This document shows, piece by piece, positions 9,743 to 20,000 of a stretch of DNA of 20,000 bases. A model generated the notes under the pieces. The model searched no databases and was not told the origin of the DNA. It worked only from the letters and a program-made list of their open reading frames with translations. A program made the position numbers and the translations under genes. The stretch comes from Glandiceps talaboti (taxonomy: Eukaryota > Hemichordata > Enteropneusta > Spengelidae). The stretch covers positions 24,790,592-24,810,591 of the forward strand of contig NC_135554.1 in assembly GCF_964340395.1 (NCBI RefSeq), read 5' to 3'. How positions within the stretch are numbered: the stretch's first letter is position 1; every line of letters begins with the position of its first letter.

Positions 9743-9894
9743 CAAATACGTAACTATGTATGCACAATACACGCGCGCACGCACACAAATTATGTATGTA
9801 TGTATGTACGTACATACATACATACATACATACATACATACATACATACATACATACATACATGCATACATGCATGCATGCATGCATGCATGTA

Positions 9895-9953
<59 letters not shown>
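9648..9953. repeat. Compound CANN microsatellite (CAGA-CATA-CATG-CACG-CA)
   Basis: In order: (CAGA)n to about 9741; a short bridge; (TATG)n running into (TACA)n at 9791-9860; (CATG)n; (CACG)n; and (CA)n to 9953. Most blocks keep CA every four bases, so they look like successive point-mutation expansions of one ancestral tetramer. Long open frames on both strands here are repeat artefacts. Confidence 0.95.
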
Positions 9954-9956
<3 letters not shown>

Positions 9957-10312
9957 ATTGGGAAGATCATTTATTCAGGAATAATTTAAATAAACGACCC
10001 ACTCCATGCACCTGTTGGGTCATTAAATGCACTTTACATAAAAATATACATCTCAGTTTGCGTCAATGTTTACTGACAGGGCTGAAACTGTTGTTTGAGT
10101 AACAGATGTTGGTAATATCAACCACCTGCTGGTGTACACAATGTAGAAAGTGGGGATTGCTATATATAACATAGTTCAGGAATTTACATTTATTAAATTC
10201 TCCTGTCATGATCCTAGAGACGACAGTTTTGTTTTGTTTTTGTTGTTGTTGTATGGCTTATAACGTTGAGAATGAATTGTGTTGGCTACCGATATGATTG
10301 TTGATATCGCAG
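9954..10312. other. Intergenic DNA, possible promoter region of the TRIM-NHL gene
   Basis: TATATATAA at 10161-10169 could be a TATA element about 1.1 kb before the TRIM-NHL start codon. It is one of many TA-rich spots in this window, so support is weak. A T/G-rich stretch at 10227-10251 has no clear role. Confidence 0.25.
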
Positions 10313-10358
10313 GTATCACGGTCGTGGTGGCAAGACGTCTCTGTAATTATGTGTTATA
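10313..10358 (+). other. Candidate 5' UTR exon of the TRIM-NHL gene (or its 3' part)
   Basis: The sequence ends at a consensus donor (GTAAGTATT at 10359). The matching acceptor would be TTTTCACACCTCAG ending at 11257, 22 bases before the TRIM-NHL start. An AG at 10311-10312 could begin an internal exon, or the exon may extend upstream. The evidence is splice-site quality and position only. Confidence 0.3.
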
Positions 10359-10715
10359 GTAAGTATTCACTGTTTTTTAAAGTCAGTGTTTTCAATCACA
10401 ATTATTTAACATGTACATTTAACGTTACAAGCGTCCAGTAAAATGAGGTAACACAACTATGATGCTAGCCTAAAGCTGGAATTGATGATAGTTCTTTATA
10501 TTTACGTAGTCCTCAGTTTCGACTTCTCATATCCCTGTACTGACTAAAACATGTTTAGTGCCGATATTGATAAAACCTGCTCTGAGTCAGGCTAGGCTCC
10601 CTCCGTCAGAGTTACTAATTGTTGACAACTGATTAAAAAGTACGGGCCACTTATTCGTAATGTTTACACACGGACATCAAACCAGTGTGCTGACGACGGA
10701 TAGTAGACATGGTAC

Positions 10716-10870
10716 TTGATTTGATTTGATTTGATTTGATTTATTTCAGCACAAGAAAAAAATTCAGTATAAAGAAAACAATTACAACAGACATAATAAA
10801 CATTATTGTGTTGGGATAACACAGAAAAGTTAAAAACTTATTTCCACTGTGGTCCCATTTCAACTAGTTA
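10716..10870 (-). mobile_element. Probable LINE 3' tail, minus strand
   Basis: Read on the minus strand, an AT-rich segment ends with AATAAA (10740-10745) followed by five ATCAA units (10716-10740). A polyadenylation-like motif joined to short tandem repeats is typical of CR1/L2/RTE-like 3' ends. The upstream boundary near 10870 is approximate and no coding part remains. Confidence 0.4.
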
Positions 10871-10979
10871 GAACGATTGAATTACCTTCAATGAAGAGTT
10901 GGTGTACTTTAATATTGACGAAAAATAGTTTCAACTATTTGGGCTTCTCGGCTTGATTTGGTTTTGTCGCGTTCTAAAA

Positions 10980-11121
10980 ATTATATGTGCGGCAGTGTCG
11001 CTCTTCAAAAAAATGGTTGCAGTGAAGTTAAGTTCAAACAATTACAATTCGACCCTCACGAAAAAGGGCTTTTACCTATGAGGCCATCGAGTCTACATAA
11101 AGTTTATTACTATTATTATTT
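10980..11121 (+). mobile_element. Possible second LINE-like 3' tail, plus strand
   Basis: A segment ending GAGTCTACATAAAGTTTATT and then (ATT)n to 11121 resembles the 3' end of a non-LTR element in the opposite orientation to the one at 10716-10870. Both lie in the presumed 5' UTR intron of the TRIM-NHL gene. The start is uncertain and no family can be named. Confidence 0.3.
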
Positions 11122-11260
11122 ACAATACTGAATGTGTTTGAGGAGACGAGAGGGGATCGTATAGTCACGTTTTGTGTCTTATCACTCTTACATGAATGAC
11201 AACCTCTCACTCACAAATTTGCAATAATTTGTTGTTGTTCTGCTTTTCACACCTCAGGTG

Positions 11261-11302
11261 ATGAAAGTGGAGATTTACAATGGCGGTGGCAAATCGTGTT
11301 GA
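11261..11302 (+). promoter_or_regulatory. Upstream ORF overlapping the TRIM-NHL start
   Basis: An ATG at 11261 opens a 13-codon frame (MKVEIYNGGGKSC) that stops with TGA at 11300-11302. It overlaps the main start at 11280 in another frame. Its context has G at -3; the main ATG has A at -3 and G at +4, which is stronger. If the mRNA begins upstream of 11261 this uORF could lower translation of the main protein. Confidence 0.45.
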
Positions 11303-13316
11303 ACACGAGCTGGACGAACAATTTCTCCAGTGTCCAATATGTAGAAGGAGATTTGAAAGTCCGAAGATTTTGTCATGTTTTCACACGTTTTGCGAGTCGT
11401 GCTTGATGCCTATGACTCAGCCAGAACATGACAAACTAGAGTGTCCACTGTGTCATACAAAACATAAACTCCACAGACTTGGTGTTAAATCACTACCAGA
11501 TAACCGTTTTATCAACGACCTAGTAGCATTTGTAAATGCCAAGACCAAGTCTTATGATTCGGAACAAAATAAACTTTGCCAGGGATGTCGATCTGTTGCT
11601 TCCAATTACTGCGTTACTTGCGGAGACCATCTTTGTGGGTTGTGTGGAAAAATACACAAAAATATGACCGTTTCAAGGACTCATTATCTCGTAGAGTTGC
11701 ACTCAGCAGAGTATGAAGACATATTTGGCGGGATATCCCCATTTCAGCGGCCAATCGTCTGCCCAATTCATCCCTCAAACGAACTAAAACTTTATTGCGA
11801 AACGTGTAAAGTTCCTATCTGTCTGGAATGTGCGTTATTGGAACCAAGTAGTGATGGACACAAGGGGCACAAAAACAGTCATTTGAAAATGGCAGTTGAA
11901 AAACGGGCCTCGGGGCTAAGGGATTTGAAGAACTTTGTCGACAGAAGAGTCATAAAAGTGAAGCGGAATATGGACAGTTTACAGAGTATTGCAGAAAATT
12001 TAATCAGCGAGCGCAATGAGTTGGGCATGGAGATTCATGAGCATGCGCAACAATTGATTAGACTGATATCCGACCAGGAGGAAACGATGTTGAAAGATGT
12101 CAAAATGAAGTATGATATCAGACGTAAACTTCTTACTCAAAAATATAACAATTTAGAATTACATTTAGCTTCATTGCAAACTTGTTCGGAGCATGCCGAG
12201 GGATTACTAGGTCGGGGCAACAACGTAGGTTTCCTGTACTTAGAGAGACAGGCTGAAGCAAGAATGAGAGAACTTGTAAACACGCAAATCGAGATAGAAC
12301 CAGAACAAACTGGACATCTCCACTTCATAAGGAACGAATCATTGGTGCAAAACATCATCGAGAAGGAAATTGGTAGTATCTCCTCTAGTCCCGTTCTCGC
12401 AATGATGTCAACATCTCGTCAAGATGGCAGGCGCCATGCACAAAAACTACCGAAACTTGAACAAGTCTTGGATGGTCAGCCAGTGCCAAAGTTTCGAAGA
12501 CTTCTCAAAATTCGACACGATCGAGGATCTGACGGCTATATTAGAAAACCCCGAGGGATACTGGTGACACAGTTTGGGTATATCATGGTTGCAGATCCGG
12601 TCAATAGCCGTGTTGTAATTTACGACAGTGACGGTAACTACAAGAGAAAAATATTTCTGCCAGAGAAGGGAACGTTTAAACCTGTAGGAATGTGCTTAAT
12701 TGGCAATAATGAAGTCGCCATGACGGATAAAGGTGGAAATAATCGTATCGTTATCTCAGACCTCGGTGGCAACTTTAAAACACACTTTGGCCAGGGAGAG
12801 TTGCAGGCTCCTGTTGGGATAGCCGCCTCTCCTAACGGAAAGATATATGTCATCGATAAAGAACCGCACTTCATCAAAGTATACAGAAGAAGCGGGAAAT
12901 TGGTACGACAGTTTGGTGGCGCAATTAGCTTACGTGAGAAAATGCGAAATCCATCCCACATCGCAATTACGAGCACCAACAATCTTGTCATTGCTGATGC
13001 AGATATCAAACGAGTACTTATGTTTGACTCCCATGGCCGCTTTCTGTACTCAATCGGGTCAACCGGGAAAGGGTCTGGGGAATTTACAAATCTGCGAGGC
13101 CTTGCCCTTGACAAGTTCAACAACATCTTTGTGTGCAGCGAACACCGTCTCCAAATGTTCCGTGATGATGGAACACCAGTCTGCAGGGTAGATTCGGATG
13201 ATGACGCTCTGATTTATCCAAATTGTGCAACAGTCACGGACAGCTACCCATATAAAGTATTTGTCACTGGGGATGAATTTGATGGCTACGTCACAGTTTA
13301 TCAGCTAGACCAGTGA
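11280..13316 (+). CDS. TRIM-NHL protein (RING, two B-boxes, coiled coil, NHL propeller), 678 aa
   Basis: One uninterrupted coding exon with strong start context (ACAATGG), 22 bases after a good splice acceptor (AG at 11256-11257). Residues 18-58 form a C3HC4 RING: C18, C21, C33, H35, C38, C41, C55, C58. Residues 100-135 look like B-box 1 (C100, C103, C111, C114, C119, C122, H126, H135). Residues 161-201 form B-box 2 (C161, H164, C173, C176, C181, C184, H194, H197 or H201). Residues about 205-330 are a charged helical coiled coil. From about 420 to 678 there are roughly six NHL blades, for example ILVTQFGYIMVADPVNSRVV and IYVIDKEPHFIKVYRRSGKL. No filamin domain is seen between the coiled coil and the NHL repeats, unlike TRIM2/3/71, so the layout is nearer TRIM32/TRIM56 types. 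The family consists of E3 ubiquitin ligases, and NHL propellers often bind RNA or protein partners. The exact orthologue is not assigned. Confidence 0.95.
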   Translation: MAVANRVEHELDEQFLQCPICRRRFESPKILSCFHTFCESCLMPMTQPEHDKLECPLCHTKHKLHRLGVKSLPDNRFINDLVAFVNAKTKSYDSEQNKLCQGCRSVASNYCVTCGDHLCGLCGKIHKNMTVSRTHYLVELHSAEYEDIFGGISPFQRPIVCPIHPSNELKLYCETCKVPICLECALLEPSSDGHKGHKNSHLKMAVEKRASGLRDLKNFVDRRVIKVKRNMDSLQSIAENLISERNELGMEIHEHAQQLIRLISDQEETMLKDVKMKYDIRRKLLTQKYNNLELHLASLQTCSEHAEGLLGRGNNVGFLYLERQAEARMRELVNTQIEIEPEQTGHLHFIRNESLVQNIIEKEIGSISSSPVLAMMSTSRQDGRRHAQKLPKLEQVLDGQPVPKFRRLLKIRHDRGSDGYIRKPRGILVTQFGYIMVADPVNSRVVIYDSDGNYKRKIFLPEKGTFKPVGMCLIGNNEVAMTDKGGNNRIVISDLGGNFKTHFGQGELQAPVGIAASPNGKIYVIDKEPHFIKVYRRSGKLVRQFGGAISLREKMRNPSHIAITSTNNLVIADADIKRVLMFDSHGRFLYSIGSTGKGSGEFTNLRGLALDKFNNIFVCSEHRLQMFRDDGTPVCRVDSDDDALIYPNCATVTDSYPYKVFVTGDEFDGYVTVYQLDQ

Positions 13317-13594
13317 AACGATATGGTGAATACTTTAAGCCCCAGTTTATGTATCACCAATTTACTGTGAAAAGAATACTAGTAAAACTGACCAAAAATT
13401 ACCAGGAGTGAACAGTATAGTTACAAGAAATGATGGGTTTTACACGAAGGGTGTTGCAAATGTGGTAATTGAATATTAAGTTTTATCTGACATTCTGTTC
13501 CGTAGGTAATTGCTCTGAGTAAGAAAGTAACACAATGCACGGAGGTATATTAAAGGGAACACATTCCATTTTGAGATATATTTTTAAGTACTTG

Positions 13595-13600
13595 AATAAA
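13595..13600 (+). promoter_or_regulatory. Polyadenylation signal of the TRIM-NHL gene
   Basis: A canonical AATAAA lies 279 bases after the stop codon and is followed within about 40 bases by T/GT-rich sequence (TGTTTTAATTAATGTTGATT). This gives a 3' UTR of roughly 300 bases. Confidence 0.65.
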
Positions 13601-13846
13601 GCTCGTCTACTGTTTTAATTAATGTTGATTTGTGCCTTGAATGGTTTTTCAATCTGTATATATTTTCTTGACACATGTATGTATGCATGTGTATTTCCTC
13701 TACGATCGTGACAACATCGACCATAGTTTTAATTTTGTTGCTCGCATAAAATACATCACCAAAACATTTATTTGATTGATTGGCCCAACTGCTTTGCTCA
13801 GTACCTCACAATTACTAGACATATTTCAATAAATACATTATACATA

Positions 13847-14022
13847 TTCATACATATCACTCCTGGCTATCTAGTGTTCATACATATCACTCCTGGCTAT
13901 CAAGTGTTCATACATATCACTCCTGGCTATCAAGTGTTCATACATATCCCTCCTGGCTATCTAGTGTTCATAAATAACACTCCTTGATTATCAAGTGTTC
14001 ATACATATCACTCCTGGCTATC
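13847..14022. repeat. 30-bp minisatellite, six copies
   Basis: The unit begins TTCATACATATCACTCCTGG and repeats every 30 bases, with variants such as CTAGTG / CAAGTG and a diverged fifth copy (AATAACACTCCTTGATTATC). Because the period is ten codons, one frame reads a repeated FIHITPGYQV peptide until TGA in the fifth copy. I see no start, splice context or family that would make this coding. Confidence 0.92.
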
Positions 14023-15687
14023 TAATACCCATTATACAGAGTCACTAGCAAGAGATAGTTTGGTCTCAAGAGGCCACAACTAACGGAAACTTTAATATCT
14101 GCCAGATTGTCTATATTGATCACGTTCCTGGGTTAACTGGCACGTACTGGGAGAACTGATGTGTTAAATCGTAAAATCAATGTGATATGAAGACTGAGCA
14201 TTGATTATTTGAAAGAGAAACGAGAATTAAGAGAATGAAACAGAATTAATTAATGGACATTTGAACAGCGAATTATATATGAACAGACTCTTGAATAAAA
14301 GAACCAAGAACAGCAAAACGTTCTACATGTAATGGATTGATGGGGAAGGAGCCTCGGAAAAGACGGGGAGCTGTGTTGTGAGGCTAAACATAAGAACAGT
14401 TTGATCACACGAGAACTCGAGAGAACGATTTCACAGAACTGGAGAACGGTTCTAAGTACACGTGGCAGAGGTTTAGCGTGGAGATCTGTGCAGTACATTT
14501 TACGAAGAAAATGGAATGTAAATTACAAATTTTAAATACTTTTTCTCCTCTTTATATTTATGAATGAAAAGATTGAATTGCGAATTGCGGAGAAACTACC
14601 AAAATCGCGACATTTCATTTTATTTTTAAAAATAAAATCGTTTTTATGTCGTATGATAACATTGTTACACTTCTCTGACGCATACATAGAAAATGGTACT
14701 TCAGACGATTGTGTAGAAAATAAATTGGTGACTACAAAATGCGACGGACATCAAATTACAGTTTTACGACCATTTATTTTGAAGATTTACAGCTGATTTA
14801 CAGTTTTGTCGAAAATGAAAACTGGTGATCGTGACTTACGAAAATATCCCTTGCCCACCCTAATATATCAATACCCTGCATATCACCTCTATGTGGGTGA
14901 CCTGCAGCCTTGAACAATCAGAAGAAGATAACATCAGAACAGAATATGATATACGTATACTAACCCCCGGGACTAAACGTATGACAAGAGAGGAAACGTT
15001 GAATTACGATAGACTGGCAGAGAAACGTTTGCTGGTATGATCTCCATTCAAGCATCCTTTATTTAAAGTGACACAAGCTGAGTTCATAAGCTCCCATTTA
15101 CTGTGATCAAAATAGTTCAACTATTCTTGTACAAGATTAACGTCGATGCATTCCTTCAGCGGTATCGAAATCGTATTCTGGCATCTTTAGCACTCCAGAT
15201 GTCATAATTCATCCACTCTTTAATAATATCATCGAATCATTCAATTGTTTTGTGCCATGGTTACCAGGTGTGGGTTCTCCCAACAGCAGGTGTTGCTTAA
15301 ATAAATATGACTCAGTATGTAGGCAATTACTGCATGGGCAATTTTTAATATGCCCTTCATCTGAGCAAATTAAATTACTCTAGGTGAGAAAACTTCGTCC
15401 AATTTATTGATTTATATTGTTATTATCGTAAAAAATATATTTTATAATTTTAAAGTTGAAAAAACAAAGAACAACGTTTAACTTATTAAGATTAGAGGTT
15501 AAACAGGTACTGAAATTAGATTTTATTTCAACGAAAAAGGGCACAATGTCTATTAACCTTGCTAAATGGGAAGATTTTGGTGTATAATTGGGTAATTCAT
15601 CTGGCCTCTTTTTAATATACTTTACTTTTTATTGTATGTTTGGCTTTGTAGTAGTAGAAGTTCAATATTGTTTTGCCTGCCTTTTGT

Positions 15688-15690
<3 letters not shown>
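14023..15690. other. AT-rich intergenic DNA with one unassigned open frame
   Basis: No gene was recognised. A 78-codon frame at 14560-14796 (plus) includes ENGTSDDCVENKLVTTKCDG but has no signal peptide, family motif or clear promoter, so I do not call it a gene. A palindrome AATAGTT-C-AACTATT at 15111-15125 resembles one at 10923-10940. Confidence 0.5.

Positions 15691-15753
<63 letters not shown>
15691..15753. repeat. (TG)n microsatellite
   Basis: A TG dinucleotide tract with one TTG interruption at about 15728. Alternating purine-pyrimidine DNA of this kind can adopt Z-form. Confidence 0.97.
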
Positions 15754-16444
<691 letters not shown>

Positions 16445-16631
16445 CTAGAAGAGAATGTGTGTCAAAACACTTGTAAGGATTACTCCATGCGACATGGCCG
16501 GGAAAGAGATAAATAAATGTAAGTTTGGCTTTGTGACAAGGACTGGTGTACATGCATGATTTGTTGTGTATATAACTGTGGTAAAATATGTGGAGATGTA
16601 ACATATCGATATATCAATTTAATATGGTCAA

Positions 16632-16644
16632 AGACAGACAGATA

Positions 16645-16682
<38 letters not shown>

Positions 16683-16730
16683 TAGGTAGGTAGGCAGGCA
16701 GAAAGAGAGACAGACAGGCAGGCAGGCAGG
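16632..16730. repeat. Compound (CAGA)n-(CAGG)n-(TAGG)n microsatellite
   Basis: Tetranucleotide blocks with changing second or last bases and a short GAAAGAGAGA interruption near 16701. It resembles the compound tract at 9648-9953 in its tetramer drift. Confidence 0.95.
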
Positions 16731-16774
16731 ATGAACAGAAGCAGAGAGGCATCAGTAAAATGATACTAAATTGA

Positions 16775-16895
16775 TTTGATTAAAATCTACTCAAGCTCCT
16801 TCAAAGCATGACTATTTTATAATGAAAAAAAAACTAACAGTAATATGCTATTTTAATCAAATAAAATCATCCTACATCCAATCAACTTGATTGGA
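16775..16895. promoter_or_regulatory. Inverted repeats upstream of the signal-peptide exon
   Basis: TTTGATTAAAAT (16775-16786) and ATTTTAATCAAA (16850-16861) are perfect 12-bp inverted copies. They are followed by TCCAATCAA-C-TTGATTGGA (16877-16895), which carries CCAAT on both strands. They lie 250-370 bases before the start codon at 17146. A promoter role is possible but unproven. Confidence 0.3.
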
Positions 16896-17145
16896 GGGTG
16901 CACCGTTTCCCATTTGATGAGTGAACGGCTGTGATGGTTGATGATCATAATTAATGCGGCAATTTACTGATTATCCAGTTTACTTCAGCACCACGCACTA
17001 CTGAACAACATTAAAACAGATTGCAAGTGCTAATCAGATTTAATCAAGAAGACTCGTTGACAGAGAACCAACGTTCCTTTCAATCCTGCCTCTACTCTTC
17101 AAAAGCTAGCTACGTGCAGGGTCACTCTGCTGCTACTACACAGAC

Positions 17146-17208
17146 ATGGCATATGTGAACTCTATGGTCGTGTTACTGATGTCTTGCATCGTTATGGCGA
17201 ATTCATAC
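17146..17208 (+). CDS. First coding exon of a putative secreted protein (partial)
   Basis: An ATG in good context (GACATGG) opens 21 codons with a signal-peptide hydrophobic core (MVVLLMSCIVMA), ending in NSY at a perfect donor GTAAGT (17209). The phase is 0. This signal-peptide-then-donor layout matches exon 1 of the CUB/LDLa gene at 3635. No convincing downstream exon was found up to 20000, so the rest may lie beyond the window or in short exons I missed. The product is unknown, and a chance frame is possible. Confidence 0.45.
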
Positions 17209-19011
<1,803 letters not shown>

Positions 19012-19110
19012 TTCGTAATTGTTTGGACTCTGTGTTGTTATCGTAAGCGACAGCAATGTGGTGTGCAAGTAACGACCAATCTTTCAGTCCGCTAATGCAC
19101 ACCTACATTA

Positions 19111-19112
19111 CA

Positions 19113-19175
<63 letters not shown>
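19111..19175. repeat. (CA)n microsatellite
   Basis: A CA tract with one ATA interruption near 19149. It lies only about 100 bases after the (GA)n tract. Confidence 0.97.
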
Positions 19176-19934
19176 CCAAACACTGATTACCTGTATGTTA
19201 TTCTGTAGTCATTGAATTGTAACCATGACAAAATTAAATTAGCATGTAACGTTCCGCTGAAGTTTTTATCATTAAAAAAAATGAAACATTTTGTGAAAGT
19301 AACATCCAACAGTAGGATAGTGATGATAATATGTTAGAGCAAAGTATGCAAATTAAATACTGTAACAGAAACTATCACCCTGTTTGTGTTTTATGTATGC
19401 ATGTCGATTGAACTGATCAATAAATATTTATACTTAGCGAGCATTTGGAGAGTTCAAAAACATATATATATGCAAGGTAATTTTTTTATTTTCAAAAACA
19501 CCTATTGCCTTTTATAATTAATTGCATTAAATATTCAAAGGTCCCTGGCAGTATTTCCCCTAATGGATTGCTCTTATAAAAATAATGGCTAATTTTGATT
19601 AGAAGTTATGAATGTTTACTTAGGTTAATAGCTGTGTCATTTGTTCTCCATATGCGATCATTTGGATTACGATATGAACAAATAAATATGACAACCAAGG
19701 TCTGTAAAGAAAGGCAAATTTTCATTTGTCGACAGTAATGTAATATTTCTACTTTAAACCCAGCAATCATGTTTGCATATAGTGATATGGGCCTTTTCCT
19801 TGGCCTCTCCCCTCCTGTACCTGTAAATTTCTGTTTGGGTTTCTTCCTGTATGTCTGTAAGCGTCCTTAAGGCCTTGTCTCACATAGCCTGCACATTTGT
19901 CGTCCCTACATTCCCCTCCCATCTCTCCCATTTC
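19176..19934. other. AT-rich intergenic DNA, nothing recognised
   Basis: No supported gene. Several AATAAA motifs occur (for example near 19419), as expected in AT-rich DNA. Confidence 0.5.

Positions 19935-19976
<42 letters not shown>
19935..19976. repeat. (TGTC)n microsatellite
   Basis: About ten TGTC units, then a pyrimidine-rich bridge and a CAGC/GCCA repeat start that runs off the right edge (19984-20000). Confidence 0.95.
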
Positions 19977-19977
<1 letters not shown>

Positions 19978-20000
19978 TCCTTCCAGCCTGCCAGCCAGCC

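Noticed and set aside
9519-10102. Several overlapping open frames on both strands (up to 144 codons)
   Set aside because: They translate tetranucleotide and dinucleotide repeats (Ser-Val-Cys-Leu, Tyr-Ile-His-Thr patterns) and have no coding character.
12638-13126. 162-codon minus-strand open frame
   Set aside because: It is antisense to the NHL-coding region of the TRIM-NHL gene, whose plus frame shows clear family conservation.
12847-13191. 114-codon plus-strand open frame
   Set aside because: It is an out-of-frame shadow inside the NHL region of the TRIM-NHL gene.
14560-14796. 78-codon plus-strand open frame
   Set aside because: No recognised domain, no signal peptide, weak start context and AT-rich low-information sequence; noted only as unassigned.

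Overview
The window looks like nuclear DNA from an invertebrate animal, probably a marine bilaterian. The evidence is spliced genes with consensus GT/AG sites, a CUB/LDLa secreted or surface protein, a TRIM-NHL protein, an isolated 5S rRNA-like copy, MITE- and LINE-like debris, and many long simple repeats, all in AT-rich DNA. A lophotrochozoan (mollusc, brachiopod or annelid type) would fit the intron-poor TRIM-NHL gene and the microsatellite load, but this is inference. Nothing here is prokaryotic.

Layout. 1-1640: a (TA)n tract, a GT-rich stretch and otherwise featureless DNA. 1641-1962: an almost perfect 309-bp palindromic MITE-like element built around ten copies of a 12-bp palindrome. 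2341-2459 (minus strand): a 5S rRNA-like gene followed immediately by a T4 terminator, next to a CpG-richer patch. 3578-6606 (plus): a five-exon gene with a TATA box that I assembled by hand; it encodes signal peptide, CUB domain, LDLa module and a hydrophobic C-terminal tail (222 aa). 6990-7208: a likely retrotransposon 3' end. 7209-9640: no recognisable gene, but a 92-bp inverted repeat with 88% identical arms. 9648-9953: a compound microsatellite. 10700-11121: two oppositely oriented LINE-like tails. 11280-13316 (plus): the only long open frame, a 678-aa RING / B-box / coiled-coil / NHL protein on one coding exon. 13847-14022: a 30-bp minisatellite. 14023-17145: AT-rich DNA with several microsatellites. 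17146-17208 (plus): probably the first coding exon of another secreted protein whose later exons I cannot find. 17209-20000: no other gene, long (GA)n and (CA)n tracts, and a (TGTC)n tract at the end.

The confident genes are not an operon or pathway. One encodes a probable cell-surface recognition protein and the other a probable intracellular ubiquitin ligase or RNA-binding regulator. Both classes are often expanded in invertebrate immune and developmental repertoires, but no functional link can be drawn from this sequence. The most unusual structures are the symmetric palindromic element, the unexplained inverted repeat and the isolated 5S copy.
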